The position numbers and the translations under genes are program-made. From Allorhizobium sonneratiae (GTDB lineage Bacteria; Pseudomonadota; Alphaproteobacteria; Rhizobiales; Rhizobiaceae), in NCBI RefSeq assembly GCF_023700755.1, contig NZ_JAMKOJ010000003.1, positions 1-64,000 of the forward strand: DNA of 64,000 nucleotides. The letters run 5' to 3'. The notes beneath the pieces are model-generated. The model did no database searches. It was not told the origin of the DNA and was given only the letters and a program-made list of their open reading frames with translations. Shown piece by piece: positions 55,354 to 63,674 of this stretch (the first letter of the stretch is position 1; the number at the start of each line of letters is the position of its first letter).

Positions 55354-56268
55354 TTATTTCGCTGGAATGGCCTTCAGATAGGCGGCAATCGCCTCCAGAT
55401 CGGCTTTCGGCAGTTCGGCCATATTCTGCTGCACCTCGACCATGGAGCCGCCGACACTGTCGAAATCCGGGGTGAAGCCGGTTTGCAGATAATTGACGAT
55501 ATCCTCTTTCGACCAGCCGCCGATGGCCTTCGAGCCGGGAGTAATATCGGGAATGCGCCCTTCGCCCTCGGGATTGGGGCCGCCCGCCAGCCATTCATCC
55601 GTCTTCAGTCCGCCAAAGGCGTCGCGTGGCGTATGACATTCGCCGCAATGGCCGGGGCCTTCGACCAGATATTGACCTTTGAGCACAAGCGGATCGCTGG
55701 AGGCAAGCATCACGCGCGGCTTGTCGTTGAGGTAGAGAAATTTCCAGCCGGTCAGGAGCCAGCGCTGGTTAAAGGGGAAGGGCAGTTCATGCGGCGGCGC
55801 GACGTGGCTACTTTTCGGCAGGGTTTTGAGATAGGCGAAGAGATCGGCGACATCCTGCGGCGTCATTCTTGAATAGGACGCATAAGGGAAGGCCGGATAG
55901 AGATTTTCGCCATGGCGGCCGATGCCGCGCGTCACGGCATCCCCAAATTCAGCCAGTGTCCAGTTGCCGATCCCGGCTGTGTCGTCAGGTGAGATGTTCG
56001 GCACATGAAACGTGCCGAACGGCGTTTTCAATGCCAGTCCGCCGGTCAACACCAGCCGGGCTTCGCCTTTGGCATCGGGAGCCGCATGGCAGCTTGCGCA
56101 ACCGCCGGCAAAAAACAGCCGGCGACCATTCTCGGTATTGCCCGCTTTCAGCCCGTCCCAGAGGGCGGCGGGTTGGCGGTGCGGTGCCAGAAAGGTGATA
56201 TACGCCCCGGTGCCGGCAAAGCCTGCGACCATGGCCACAATGATGGCGAGGCGCTGTTTCAGGCCCAT
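55354..56268 (-). CDS. Membrane-anchored diheme cytochrome c
   Basis: A 304-residue protein with an N-terminal membrane anchor (LAIIVAMVAGFAGTGAYITF). It has two class I cytochrome c domains, heme sites CASCH and CGECH. Candidate methionine ligands are in YSRMTPQDV and VQQNMAEL. GGGAGGATATT supports ATG 56268. It resembles the electron-accepting cytochrome subunits of periplasmic dehydrogenases, but no dehydrogenase gene adjoins. A cytochrome c' gene lies directly upstream in the same direction. Confidence 0.88.
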   Translation of the reverse strand: MGLKQRLAIIVAMVAGFAGTGAYITFLAPHRQPAALWDGLKAGNTENGRRLFFAGGCASCHAAPDAKGEARLVLTGGLALKTPFGTFHVPNISPDDTAGIGNWTLAEFGDAVTRGIGRHGENLYPAFPYASYSRMTPQDVADLFAYLKTLPKSSHVAPPHELPFPFNQRWLLTGWKFLYLNDKPRVMLASSDPLVLKGQYLVEGPGHCGECHTPRDAFGGLKTDEWLAGGPNPEGEGRIPDITPGSKAIGGWSKEDIVNYLQTGFTPDFDSVGGSMVEVQQNMAELPKADLEAIAAYLKAIPAK

Positions 56269-56298
56269 AGGCAATATCCTCCCGGAAAACCGCAGGTC

Positions 56299-56751
56299 TT
56301 ACTTCTTCAGGCGATAGTCCTGATGACAGGCGGCGCAGTTGGGCGCGATCTTCTTCATGGCTGCACCCACGGCGGCCTGGTCGGCAGGAAGAGCGGCAAG
56401 CTCGGCTTCGGCGGCGGTTTGCAGCGCCTCGGCGTGCTTCTTGAAGCCATCCATATCCTGCCAGATCTTCGGGCTGGCCTCGGTCTTGAAGCCGGTTTCG
56501 GAACCCTTGGGGAACTGGTCGGGGAAGGCCTTGGCCACTTCGTCCATGGTGGTCAGCGAGGATTTGACCACGGCGGCGTCATAGGGCTTTTCACCCTTGG
56601 CGATGGCCGCAAGCGCCCCGAGCGCGCCCCCCATTTTCTTCATCATGCCCTCACGCACGGTCTGTGGCGGATCGGCGGCCTGCACCAGGCCGGACACACC
56701 GAGCCCAAGACAGAGCGAAAGAATGGCAATCCTGCTGAACTTGAATGTCAT
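56299..56751 (-). CDS. Cytochrome c' (class II)
   Basis: A 150-residue periplasmic four-helix-bundle cytochrome. The signal peptide is MTFKFSRIAILSLCLGLGVS with cleavage after VQA. The heme site CAACH lies near the C-terminus (Cys139-His143), as expected for class II. GGGAGCAG supports ATG 56751. Such proteins bind nitric oxide or other gases. It is followed after 30 bases by the diheme cytochrome gene, so the two are probably co-expressed. Confidence 0.9.
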   Translation of the reverse strand: MTFKFSRIAILSLCLGLGVSGLVQAADPPQTVREGMMKKMGGALGALAAIAKGEKPYDAAVVKSSLTTMDEVAKAFPDQFPKGSETGFKTEASPKIWQDMDGFKKHAEALQTAAEAELAALPADQAAVGAAMKKIAPNCAACHQDYRLKK

Positions 56752-56946
56752 GGTTCTGCTCCCGTCAGATGTGTGAAAATCGTGCCGAAAACTGGAATGG
56801 GCCAAGTGAAGCCGGTGTCCCTCTCCTCGCCACGGCAGACGCACCATAGCAAATATGGGAAAAAGAAAAAGCGCAATTATCGGATGCATCAAGGATAAAG
56901 TATTGAATAAAATGTTGTTTTGAATAATTGAATGGTCAACCTCTTA

Positions 56947-57028
56947 TGCATAATTCCTTAAATCGGGTGAGATTTAAGGAATTATGCAGCAGATTAAAAG
57001 CGTTGCAGCGAGTTTTATGCGCCATGAG
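56947..57028 (+). repeat. RIME-like intergenic repeat, copy 3 (truncated)
   Basis: Palindrome A is perfect: 18-bp arms starting TGCATAATTCCTTAAATC with a 6-base loop (56947-56988). Palindrome B is represented only by its left half (GCAGCGAGTTTTATGCGCCAT). It precedes the GNAT gene at 57047, whose ribosome site lies just beyond. Confidence 0.8.
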
Positions 57029-57046
57029 ATGGGGAGAGTGTGATCC

Positions 57047-57574
57047 ATGATGAACCACATAGCCGAGGTCAAGCTGGGTCTGGCCCGTCATGCAGACGCT
57101 GCGGATCTGATTGAGGCAAACCGGCAGAGCCGGCATTATCATCATCCCTTCGCAGCGCCATTTATCGATCAGGAAGGCTTCGACAGCTGGTTCAGCCAGA
57201 TGCTCACCGGCGCGTCCAGAGGCTTGGTTGCGCGCCATGCCTCAAGCGGCGGCATCATCGGCGTATTTACACTGAGCCAGATTGCGCTCGGCAATTTCCG
57301 CAGCGCCTATCTCGGTTATTACGGCATGGTGGCGTTTGCCGGACAGGGGCTGATGCGCCAGGCGCTCGATCTGGTGCTTGATCATGCCTTCACCGAGATT
57401 GGTCTCAATCGGGTCGAAGCCAATATCCAGCCGGACAATCATCGCTCGGTTGCCCTGGTCGAGCGATGCGGATTCGAAAAAGAAGGCTTTTCGCCGCGTT
57501 ATCTGAAGATTGGCGGAGAATGGCGCGACCATTTGCGTTATGCCCGGCTTGCGCCGATTCCCGAGAGGGGCTGA
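57047..57574 (+). CDS. RimJ/RimL-type GNAT acetyltransferase
   Basis: A 175-residue acetyltransferase of the ribosomal-protein-alanine acetyltransferase type. LGYYGMVAFAGQGLMRQALD is the CoA site, and GLNRVEANIQPDNHRSVALV plus ERCGFEKEGFSPRYLKIGG match the RimJ C-terminal signature. GGGGAGAG lies upstream. It directly precedes the large inverted-repeat element at 57578. Confidence 0.88.
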   Translation: MMNHIAEVKLGLARHADAADLIEANRQSRHYHHPFAAPFIDQEGFDSWFSQMLTGASRGLVARHASSGGIIGVFTLSQIALGNFRSAYLGYYGMVAFAGQGLMRQALDLVLDHAFTEIGLNRVEANIQPDNHRSVALVERCGFEKEGFSPRYLKIGGEWRDHLRYARLAPIPERG

Positions 57575-57577
57575 CCC

Positions 57578-57847
57578 TTAGGGTCAAAACTCACTCAGGA
57601 TGGGTGTTCTGTTGAACGGGATGGGATTGTATGGCAGCGAACAAGCGCAAGACAAGGCCGGTTTGCCTTGTCGAGCATTGTTCGCAATCAGGCGGCCCAT
57701 CCCGTTCAACCCTTTGGGCAAGGCGTATTTTGTGCCTGCGGGCGTCGGAAAGGTTTGAAAATGGGGAGCATTTCCTGCACCTTTCCTTCTACTCAGACAC
57801 AAAATACGCCTTGCAGAACAACCATCCTGATTGAGTTTTCACCCTAA
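57578..57847. repeat. 270-bp nested inverted repeat (three-way junction), MITE- or ncRNA-like
   Basis: The outer arms 57578-57611 and 57814-57847 pair at 31 of 34 positions. Between them lie two long hairpins that fill the interior. Hairpin one (57612-57709) has a perfect 14-bp base, an 8-bp middle helix (GCGAACAA/TTGTTCGC) and an 8-bp tip (GACAAGGC/GCCTTGTC). Hairpin two (57719-57813) has a perfect 16-bp base and an 8-bp GGAAAGGT-type helix. Only a 9-base CCCTTTGGG linker separates them. The ends read TA-GGGT...ACCC-TA, compatible with a TA target duplication of a miniature transposon. No coding frame of note is inside. No second copy was noticed in this window. Confidence 0.75.
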
Positions 57848-58051
57848 AGCACGTTGCGGCTTATCAGCCTCCGTCAAAGTGCTTTACAGCGCCGTGCGCC
57901 CAATATGGCGCACAAAACGCGCTGTCACACGTTTCATCTGCTGCATCATTTTCACCTTCAATCCTACCCGATTTCAGGAATGATGCAGTCAGTCTTTGTT
58001 TTGTCGCATGTCCGTTATCGTTTTATTGAGTCCAATAAAACACGACATGCT
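57848..58051. other. Intergenic repeat cluster
   Basis: Directly after the nested element comes a short hairpin (AAAGCACGTTG...CAAAGTGCTTT, 57846-57885), then RIME-like copy 4 (57886-57988). The remaining bases to 58051 hold no feature I can support. Confidence 0.5.
57886..57988 (-). repeat. RIME-like intergenic repeat, copy 4
   Basis: B-then-A order as in copy 1: ACAGCGCCGTGCGCC to GGCGCACAAAACGCGCTGT, then CTGCATCATTTTCACCTTCA to GGAATGATGCAG. It is close in sequence to copy 1 (21826-21928). Confidence 0.8.
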
Positions 58052-58540
58052 TTAGGCCAGCGCCTGTAGAAACCGCATCCCCGTCACCGGGCGGGCGGTG
58101 AAATCCATCTGTTCGTAGAAGCGATGCGCCTTGAAATTGCCGGTGGCAGCGCCGACCGAAAGATAGCTGCAACCGGCCTGACGGGCGACATCACGGGCAC
58201 GATTGACCAGATGCTGACCGATGCCATGGCCGCGATGACCGTCGCGGACGAAAAGATGATGCAGGTCCATGCCGCGGCGGCCTTCATTGGCCCGGTACAT
58301 CGGCACCAGCAGGGCATAACCCAGCAGGGTTTCTCCGCCATCGGCGACCAGGCCGGTAATCCACGGGGTTGCACCGAATAAATCGCGGCGCAGAATGTCC
58401 GCCGTCATCGCCGAGGCATCACCATGATGGGCAGCGAGAAGGGAAATCATCTCGATCAGATCTGGCAAATCCTCACGTTTTGCATGGCGAATGGAAACGA
58501 GTGCCGGGCGCGGCAGGGTAGCAATGGTGTCTTCGGTCAT
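58052..58540 (-). CDS. GNAT-family acetyltransferase
   Basis: A 162-residue acetyltransferase. The CoA-binding motif is LHHLFVRDGHRGHGIGQHLV, followed by YLSVGAATGNFKAHRFYEQM. It is one of four GNAT-type proteins in the window and does not pair with another gene. The substrate is unknown. Confidence 0.87.
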   Translation of the reverse strand: MTEDTIATLPRPALVSIRHAKREDLPDLIEMISLLAAHHGDASAMTADILRRDLFGATPWITGLVADGGETLLGYALLVPMYRANEGRRGMDLHHLFVRDGHRGHGIGQHLVNRARDVARQAGCSYLSVGAATGNFKAHRFYEQMDFTARPVTGMRFLQALA

Positions 58541-58600
58541 ATCTGGCTCTCTTCTCGGTCCTGATCTTTATTTTGCCGTCAGGGAGAGCTCCGTTCAAAC

Positions 58601-58627
58601 AACAAGGCCGCCTGACGGCGGCCTGTT
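58601..58627 (-). terminator. Hairpin terminator after the GAF-EAL gene
   Basis: AGGCCGCC (58605-58612) pairs with GGCGGCCT (58617-58624) around TGAC, extended by ACA/TGT pairs. On the minus strand it is followed by TTGTTGTTTG. It lies about 150 bases past the end of the minus-strand GAF-EAL gene. Confidence 0.6.
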
Positions 58628-58778
58628 GACAAAATGATCTGTCGAGCCGCCCGTTACCGGTAGGCCCAAAAATACACTGCGGAAATGATGTTGCGTGCGT
58701 CGATCATGGGGCAATTCGATGCACCATAACGGCAACACTGTCAAGCCCCTTCGCTCATGCGTGTCCGGTCCGGTTGAA

Positions 58779-60575
58779 TCAGGCGACCACAGCCAGCCGT
58801 TTCGCCATCATCAGGTTTTCCAGAGCCGTTGCCTCTATCGGGCGGGAGAAAACATAGCCCTGACCTTCGTCGCACTCGAGAGCGCGCAACAGATCGACTT
58901 CCTCACGCAGTTCGATGCCCTCCGCCACGACGGTATAGCCGAGATCATGTAAAAGTTTGATCATGCTTTTCACCAGCTGTCGTTCCCGGTTGCCCTCCTT
59001 CAGCGCTGATATGAAGGACTGGTCGATCTTCACCACGCTGGCCGGCAGGTTTTGCAGATAAGACAGGCTACTATAGCCGGTGCCAAAATCGTCGATTGCG
59101 ATTTTCATGCCTGCTTTGGTCAATTGCTCCAGTTTTTTCAGGGCAAGGGCCGCATTGGATATCACCATGCTTTCCGTCAGTTCCAGCTCCAGCCATTGCG
59201 GTTCTATGGCGTGTTTTTGAAGCGTGTCCAGCACCTGTTTGACAAAATCGGGATGATTGAGATTGGTCACGGAAATATTGAGCGACAGCGAGATGTCGAG
59301 ACCACGGCTTCGCCAGTCGGCGAGCTGGGTCAGGGCGGCATCGAAGACAAAGGCGGTCATCTGATGGGCCATGGCGGTGTGCTCGATCAAAGGAACGAAT
59401 TCACCCGGTGAAATCTCGCCAAGGTTGGGATGACGCCAGCGCAGCAGAGCCTCCGCCGAAGCGATGCTTTCGGTTTCAAGGGTTACTCTTGGCTGGAACA
59501 CCAGCCGCAACTGGTCGTTGGCTTGAAGGGCTGCCTGAAAATCCTGCCGCAGCCGGAACCGGCGACGCTCAAGGGTCTCGTCATCGCTGGAATAGAGCGC
59601 CGCAGGGCGGCCCTGGTCGCGCGCGGACTGCACCGCCGTATTCAAAGCGCGCAAAAGGTCCTTCGGCTGCATCTGCGCCGGGTTGAACGCAGCAAGGCCG
59701 CCGGTAACCCGTGTGCCAAGGCTGATATCCGTGATGAAATCCGATTGTAGGATCAAATCCTCGACCTGCCGCAGTGCCTGGTCGATATCGAGGTCAGGAT
59801 TGGCCAGGCAGGCAAATTGCGTTGGCGTGATCTGATAGCCTTGCCCCTTGCAGAAGCGTTTGAGGCGACGTGCGGCCTCTTGGGACAGGTCGTCCATATG
59901 GCTGGAGCCCATGATCCGCATCAATTGTTCGATTTGCGTGGCGGGCAGCAGGTCGAACATGATTGCTATCCGGGTCCTGTCGGGGCTTTCGATGGCAAGA
60001 TCCGTCATGTCTTCGATGAATTGCTGCCGGTTCGGCAGGCCTGTCACCGGTTCGATACGGCCAAAGGCGTGTTGCAGCTCGACCTGACTCATCACCATGG
60101 CTGCAAGATCGCCAAGCGCGGCCATTTCGCTGTCATCCACTGTGCGCGGTTCCGTGCCAAGCACACAAAGTGAGCCGAGGCCATAGCCATCGCGGGTCAT
60201 CAGCGGCACGCCCGCATAAAACCGGATTCCGGCATCTGACAAAACACAGTTGCTGTAAACCGGGTGCTGGGCAAAATCCTCGACGACGAGAATCCCGCAG
60301 GTTTCTGCCACTTCGGCGCAAGGTGCTTTATCACGGGGAATACCCCAATGCTCAACACCGACCCGCGACTTGAACCATTGCCTGTCACTATCGGTCAAGG
60401 AGACGGCGGCAATCGGCAAATTGAACAGCCGTGCCGCCATGCGGCTGATGCGGTCGAAACTTTCTTGCGGTGCGGTGTCAAGAATATTGAGATCTTGCAG
60501 GGCTTCCAGCCGTTGGACCTCTTCAGAGGAATCAATGAATCTGGTTTGAATGGCCACGCCCTGGTCTCCCGCCAT
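58779..60575 (-). CDS. GAF - degenerate GGDEF - EAL phosphodiesterase
   Basis: A 598-residue signalling protein. A GAF sensor covers about 20-165 (EVQRLEALQDLNILDTAPQE, then GIRFYAGVPLMTRDGYGLGS). The GGDEF domain (about 170-325) is dead: the signature is replaced by QITPTQFA. The EAL domain (about 335-585) is intact, with AEALLRWRHP, LELTESM, IDDFGTGYSSLSYL, KIDQSFI and VAEGIE. It should therefore hydrolyse cyclic-di-GMP under control of the GAF domain. A GTG at 60557 is an alternative start. Confidence 0.9.
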   Translation of the reverse strand: MAGDQGVAIQTRFIDSSEEVQRLEALQDLNILDTAPQESFDRISRMAARLFNLPIAAVSLTDSDRQWFKSRVGVEHWGIPRDKAPCAEVAETCGILVVEDFAQHPVYSNCVLSDAGIRFYAGVPLMTRDGYGLGSLCVLGTEPRTVDDSEMAALGDLAAMVMSQVELQHAFGRIEPVTGLPNRQQFIEDMTDLAIESPDRTRIAIMFDLLPATQIEQLMRIMGSSHMDDLSQEAARRLKRFCKGQGYQITPTQFACLANPDLDIDQALRQVEDLILQSDFITDISLGTRVTGGLAAFNPAQMQPKDLLRALNTAVQSARDQGRPAALYSSDDETLERRRFRLRQDFQAALQANDQLRLVFQPRVTLETESIASAEALLRWRHPNLGEISPGEFVPLIEHTAMAHQMTAFVFDAALTQLADWRSRGLDISLSLNISVTNLNHPDFVKQVLDTLQKHAIEPQWLELELTESMVISNAALALKKLEQLTKAGMKIAIDDFGTGYSSLSYLQNLPASVVKIDQSFISALKEGNRERQLVKSMIKLLHDLGYTVVAEGIELREEVDLLRALECDEGQGYVFSRPIEATALENLMMAKRLAVVA

Positions 60576-60896
60576 CCCCTCGGACGCAGACCGATGGATG
60601 TTTTTTATGCTAATTTATCTATGGGAGAAAGATGGGGCCAATTCATAGTCTATCAAGTTAATAGCCTGATTGATTGTCACAACATGAATAAAAAAGCATT
60701 TAAAGAATCTATCGAGGATTGTAACGGCCTGAAGCCTGTATCATCCCCTCGGAAATGCTGAGGAAATTGCTGCCTTGAAGGGAATTTCAATAGAAGAGCG
60801 ACATCAGGAGCTTGACCTGTGCGCAGATTAAAACATGCAGTTATGTCTATGCAATCATCCCCGCCGGAGCGGGGATGACAGGACGTTCGATAAAAA
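60576..60896. other. Intergenic region with hairpin
   Basis: No gene is evident. A perfect 10-bp hairpin, TCATCCCCGC-CGGA-GCGGGGATGA (60855-60878), lies 19 bases past the azoreductase stop. It resembles repeats common in alphaproteobacteria and may also terminate azoreductase transcription. The promoter of the GAF-EAL gene is presumably at 60576-60700. Confidence 0.5.
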
Positions 60897-61499
60897 TCAG
60901 GCAGCCTTCAGGCTGGCAATCGTGTCCTTGGCCTTGGCCACGGCAGCAGCCTTGGCTTCATCGCCCATGGCAACGCCTTCGGCGATGACAAATTCGACAT
61001 TGCTGACGCCGAGGAAGCCGAAGAGGCCGGCCAGATAGGTTTCGGCATGTTCAAGAGCAGCTGCCGGACCGGCGCTGTAGACACCGCCACGGGCGAGAGC
61101 GATGATGACACGCTTGCCGCCGCACAGGCCTTCCGGACCGTTTTCGCCGTATTTGAAGGTCTTGCCAGCTACGCAGATACGATCGATCCAGGCCTTCAAC
61201 TGGCTCGGAATGCCGAAATTGTAGAAGCCTGCGCCGATGACAACGACATCGGAATCGAGGAACTGCTGCAACACTTCACCGCCAAGCGCCAGATCGGCCT
61301 TGGTGGCTTCATCATTGCTGGCGTCGTAATTGCCCATGGCAGCAGCCAGCGTCAGGCCGGACAGGTGCGGAATGGGAGCAAGCGCCAGATCGCGATAGGC
61401 GACGGTCGCGTTCGGGAACTGCTTGACGATCGAAGCCGTCAGCTCACGGCTGACGGAATACTGGCCGAGAACGCTGGAATCGAGATGCAAAAGCTTCAT
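60897..61499 (-). CDS. azoR: FMN-dependent NADH-azoreductase
   Basis: A 200-residue flavodoxin-like quinone reductase/azoreductase. The family start [20 protein letters not shown] contains the FMN-phosphate loop; [36 protein letters not shown] and ALARGGVYS are further AzoR segments. The ATG at 61499 matches the family length; the frame is open well upstream. It is divergent from an HxlR-type regulator, the same arrangement known for quinone-responsive azoreductases. Confidence 0.92.
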   Translation of the reverse strand: MKLLHLDSSVLGQYSVSRELTASIVKQFPNATVAYRDLALAPIPHLSGLTLAAAMGNYDASNDEATKADLALGGEVLQQFLDSDVVVIGAGFYNFGIPSQLKAWIDRICVAGKTFKYGENGPEGLCGGKRVIIALARGGVYSAGPAAALEHAETYLAGLFGFLGVSNVEFVIAEGVAMGDEAKAAAVAKAKDTIASLKAA

Positions 61500-61517
61500 G
61501 GTGTTTTCCCATTCGTT

Positions 61518-61534
61518 GGTATAAAAACGATACC
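61518..61534. promoter_or_regulatory. Possible HxlR operator between azoR and its regulator
   Basis: GGTAT-7 bases-ATACC inverted repeat in the 79-base space between the divergent azoR and HxlR genes. It is short, so this is tentative. Confidence 0.45.
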
Positions 61535-61578
61535 GGAGAACTAAGCGAAGCCTGCTCATTCCGCAAGAAGGCACATCC

Positions 61579-61989
61579 ATGGTACTGGCGCACAAACATG
61601 TCACTGAAGAGCTTGAAAAGCCTTTGCAATCCGAGGGTCTGCACGATCGTTGCCACACCGTCAACAGCGTGTTGACGCGCATAGGCGACAAGTGGAGCAT
61701 TCTGATCGTCATGACGCTGGCCGACGGGCCTTACCGCTTCAATGAGTTGAAACGGCGGGTGGGCGATATTTCACAACGCATGCTGACGCTGACCCTGCGT
61801 GGACTGGAGCGGGACGGGTTGGTCAAGCGCACACTCTATCCCACCATTCCGCCGAAGGTGGAGTATGCGTTGACGCCGCTTGGTCATTCGCTGCGCGCGC
61901 CCGTTGAGGCGCTGGGCCATTGGGCGTTACGCCATCACCATATTATTCTTGAGGCGCGTGTGATCTATGATGGAGCGCAGGAAAAATAA
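61579..61989 (+). CDS. HxlR-family transcriptional regulator
   Basis: A 136-residue winged-helix regulator with the HxlR pattern: [60 protein letters not shown] and [11 protein letters not shown] single Cys25 ([11 protein letters not shown]) lies at the position of the redox-sensing cysteine in YodB/CatR-type members. It is probably a thiol-based repressor of the divergent azoR gene, sensing quinones or electrophiles. Confidence 0.9.
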   Translation: MVLAHKHVTEELEKPLQSEGLHDRCHTVNSVLTRIGDKWSILIVMTLADGPYRFNELKRRVGDISQRMLTLTLRGLERDGLVKRTLYPTIPPKVEYALTPLGHSLRAPVEALGHWALRHHHIILEARVIYDGAQEK

Positions 61990-62015
61990 AAAACCCGGCC
62001 TCGCAAGAGGCCGGG
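61985..62015 (-). terminator. Terminator of sodB
   Basis: CCCGGCCTC-GCAA-GAGGCCGGG (9-bp perfect stem). On the minus strand it is followed by a T-rich run (complement of AAAAATAAAAAA). It lies between the convergent HxlR and sodB genes and may serve both. Confidence 0.85.
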
Positions 62016-62038
62016 CATGATCTGGCTTGTGCCGCAGC

Positions 62039-62641
62039 TTACTTCGTTGCTGCTTCGTACATTTCCAGCACGTAATCCCAGTTGATCAGGCTGTCGACGA
62101 AGGCTTCGAGATATTTCGGCCGGGCATTGCGGTAGTCGATATAATAGGAATGTTCCCAGACATCGACGCCGAGAATGGGCGAGGCGCCATGCACCAGCGG
62201 GTTTTCGCCGTTCGGTGTCTTCATGATTTCCAGCTTGCCGTTCTTGACGGCAACCCAGGCCCAGCCGGAGCCGAACTGACCGGCACCAGCGGCGGCAAAA
62301 TCGGCCTTGAACTTGTCATAACCACCGAGGTCGGAAGCAAAAGCGGCTTCCAGCTTGCCGGGCAGTTTGTTGCCGCCGCCATCCTTTTTCATCCATTTCC
62401 AGAAATGGATGTGGTTGTAATGCTGGGCGGCATTGTTGAACAGGCCGGCATTCTTGCCGAAAGACTGCTTGACGACCTCTTCCAGCGACAGGCCTTCAAG
62501 ACCGGAATCCTTCAGCAGGTTATTGCCGTTGGTAACATAGGCCTGATGGTGCTTGTCGTGGTGAAATTCCAGCGTTTCCGCCGACATGTAAGGGGCCAGC
62601 GCATCATAGGCATAGGGCAGGGCGGGAAGTTCAAAAGCCAT
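62039..62641 (-). CDS. sodB: Superoxide dismutase (Fe type)
   Basis: A 200-residue enzyme dismutating superoxide. Metal ligands are His27, His77, Asp160 and His164 (DVWEHSYYID). Gln73 in NNAAQHYNHIHFW is at the position typical of iron enzymes, in contrast to the Mn type. AGGAGATATTG supports the ATG. No export signal is seen, so it is cytoplasmic. It has its own terminator. Confidence 0.95.
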   Translation of the reverse strand: MAFELPALPYAYDALAPYMSAETLEFHHDKHHQAYVTNGNNLLKDSGLEGLSLEEVVKQSFGKNAGLFNNAAQHYNHIHFWKWMKKDGGGNKLPGKLEAAFASDLGGYDKFKADFAAAGAGQFGSGWAWVAVKNGKLEIMKTPNGENPLVHGASPILGVDVWEHSYYIDYRNARPKYLEAFVDSLINWDYVLEMYEAATK

Positions 62642-62835
62642 AACAATATCTCCTCTAGGCTCTAAAGCAGGAAGGGTCGCAGCAGGCTGCTGGATGACGG
62701 GAACATAGGAGCGCCGGTGAGAGGTGGCAACCTGCCTGACGGCAATTTCTCGCCCGTCATCGAAGTTTCATGGTGACAATGAAGTCGAAGGGAGGAAGGT
62801 TCCATCGTCTGCGGAAAAACCGGAAAATTTCGTGA

Positions 62836-63192
62836 TTATTCCCAAAAGACATCCGGTTCCGGCAGCGTGTCCACGGCAAAGCCCAGGGCCTGCCGCGCCA
62901 TGTGGCATTCCGGGTCGCCGGGCATGCAGTCACGACAGACCTGAGGGCGCACCGTATAGACAGAGCAGCCGACATGCTGGCCCACCACGCCGGTCAGCGC
63001 CGCGCAGCGGATTTTCCCCGCCGCATCGGTGAGAAATTTCATGCCGCTCAGATCGTCGGCCACCAAAGCTTCGGGAATGGCGGCCAGTTGTTCGTCGCTT
63101 TCCAGCGAAAAGCGTGGCCAGTCTGCCTGATAAGCGCAGCAGGCACCGCAGCTCTGGCAATCGAAGATCTCAGGCGGTGAGGTTTCAAGCAT
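62836..63192 (-). CDS. YkgJ-family cysteine-cluster protein
   Basis: A 118-residue protein with the CxxCxxCC cluster near its start (FDCQSCGACC) and later cysteines in IRCAAL, HVGCSVY, PQVCRDCMPGDPEC. The pattern is that of the YkgJ (UPF0153-like) zinc or iron-binding family of unknown function. The start is uncertain: ATG 63192 or GTG 63207. The small membrane protein gene ends 24 bases upstream, so they may be co-transcribed. Confidence 0.85.
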   Translation of the reverse strand: MLETSPPEIFDCQSCGACCAYQADWPRFSLESDEQLAAIPEALVADDLSGMKFLTDAAGKIRCAALTGVVGQHVGCSVYTVRPQVCRDCMPGDPECHMARQALGFAVDTLPEPDVFWE

Positions 63193-63216
63193 GTGATGTG
63201 CTGACACGTTTCCGGA

Positions 63217-63483
63217 TCAGACGAGCCGCTTCGGCGTTGTGCGGGGAAAAAGCATCCGCAGAACGAAAGCCAGCACGGCAAGTGCGAGAAGAAGCGGCCA
63301 GGCGAAAAAGAAAAACAGCAGGCAGGCAACCATGCCCAGCACGAGGACGGCCATGAATATGCCGATCATCGCACCGAACAGGCCAAGCGTTGCGCCGAAA
63401 ACGCCCATCAAGACGGGAAACCAGAAGGGAAAGGTGAAGGCCGCTGCCATCAGGATCAGAAAAATTTCGCCAACAGCCATCAT
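63217..63483 (-). CDS. Small membrane protein of unknown function
   Basis: An 88-residue, very hydrophobic protein with about two to three membrane helices (GEIFLILMAAAFTFPFWFPV, then GAMIGIFMAVLVLGMVACLL and FFFAWPLLLALAVLAFVL). It ends in a basic tail (RTTPKRLV). AAGGGTGATCCC lies upstream of the ATG. I do not recognise a family. Confidence 0.75.
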   Translation of the reverse strand: MMAVGEIFLILMAAAFTFPFWFPVLMGVFGATLGLFGAMIGIFMAVLVLGMVACLLFFFFAWPLLLALAVLAFVLRMLFPRTTPKRLV

Positions 63484-63517
63484 TTGGGATCACCCTTGTT
63501 TGTTGTCCCGCAGTCTA

Positions 63518-63620
63518 CTGCATAATTCCTTAAATCGGAAACGATTTAAGGTGAAAATTATGCAGCAGATGACAAGTGTGACGGCGAGTTTTGTGCGCCA
63601 TATTGGGCACACGGCGCTGT
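63518..63620 (+). repeat. RIME-like intergenic repeat, copy 5
   Basis: A-then-B order: CTGCATAATTCCTTAAATCG to ATTATGCAG, then ACGGCGAGTTTTGTGCGCCA to GGGCACACGGCGCTGT. It closely resembles copies 2 and 3. Confidence 0.8.
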
Positions 63621-63674
63621 AGCGCAAAGCCCGATCAGCGTCGAGTCATGCAGGACAGTGCTTTTTGCTTCATG

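Noticed and set aside
60855..60878. Hairpin considered as a strong terminator of azoR
   Set aside because: The stem is perfect but no T-run follows on the minus strand; it resembles a common dispersed repeat, so it is only noted.
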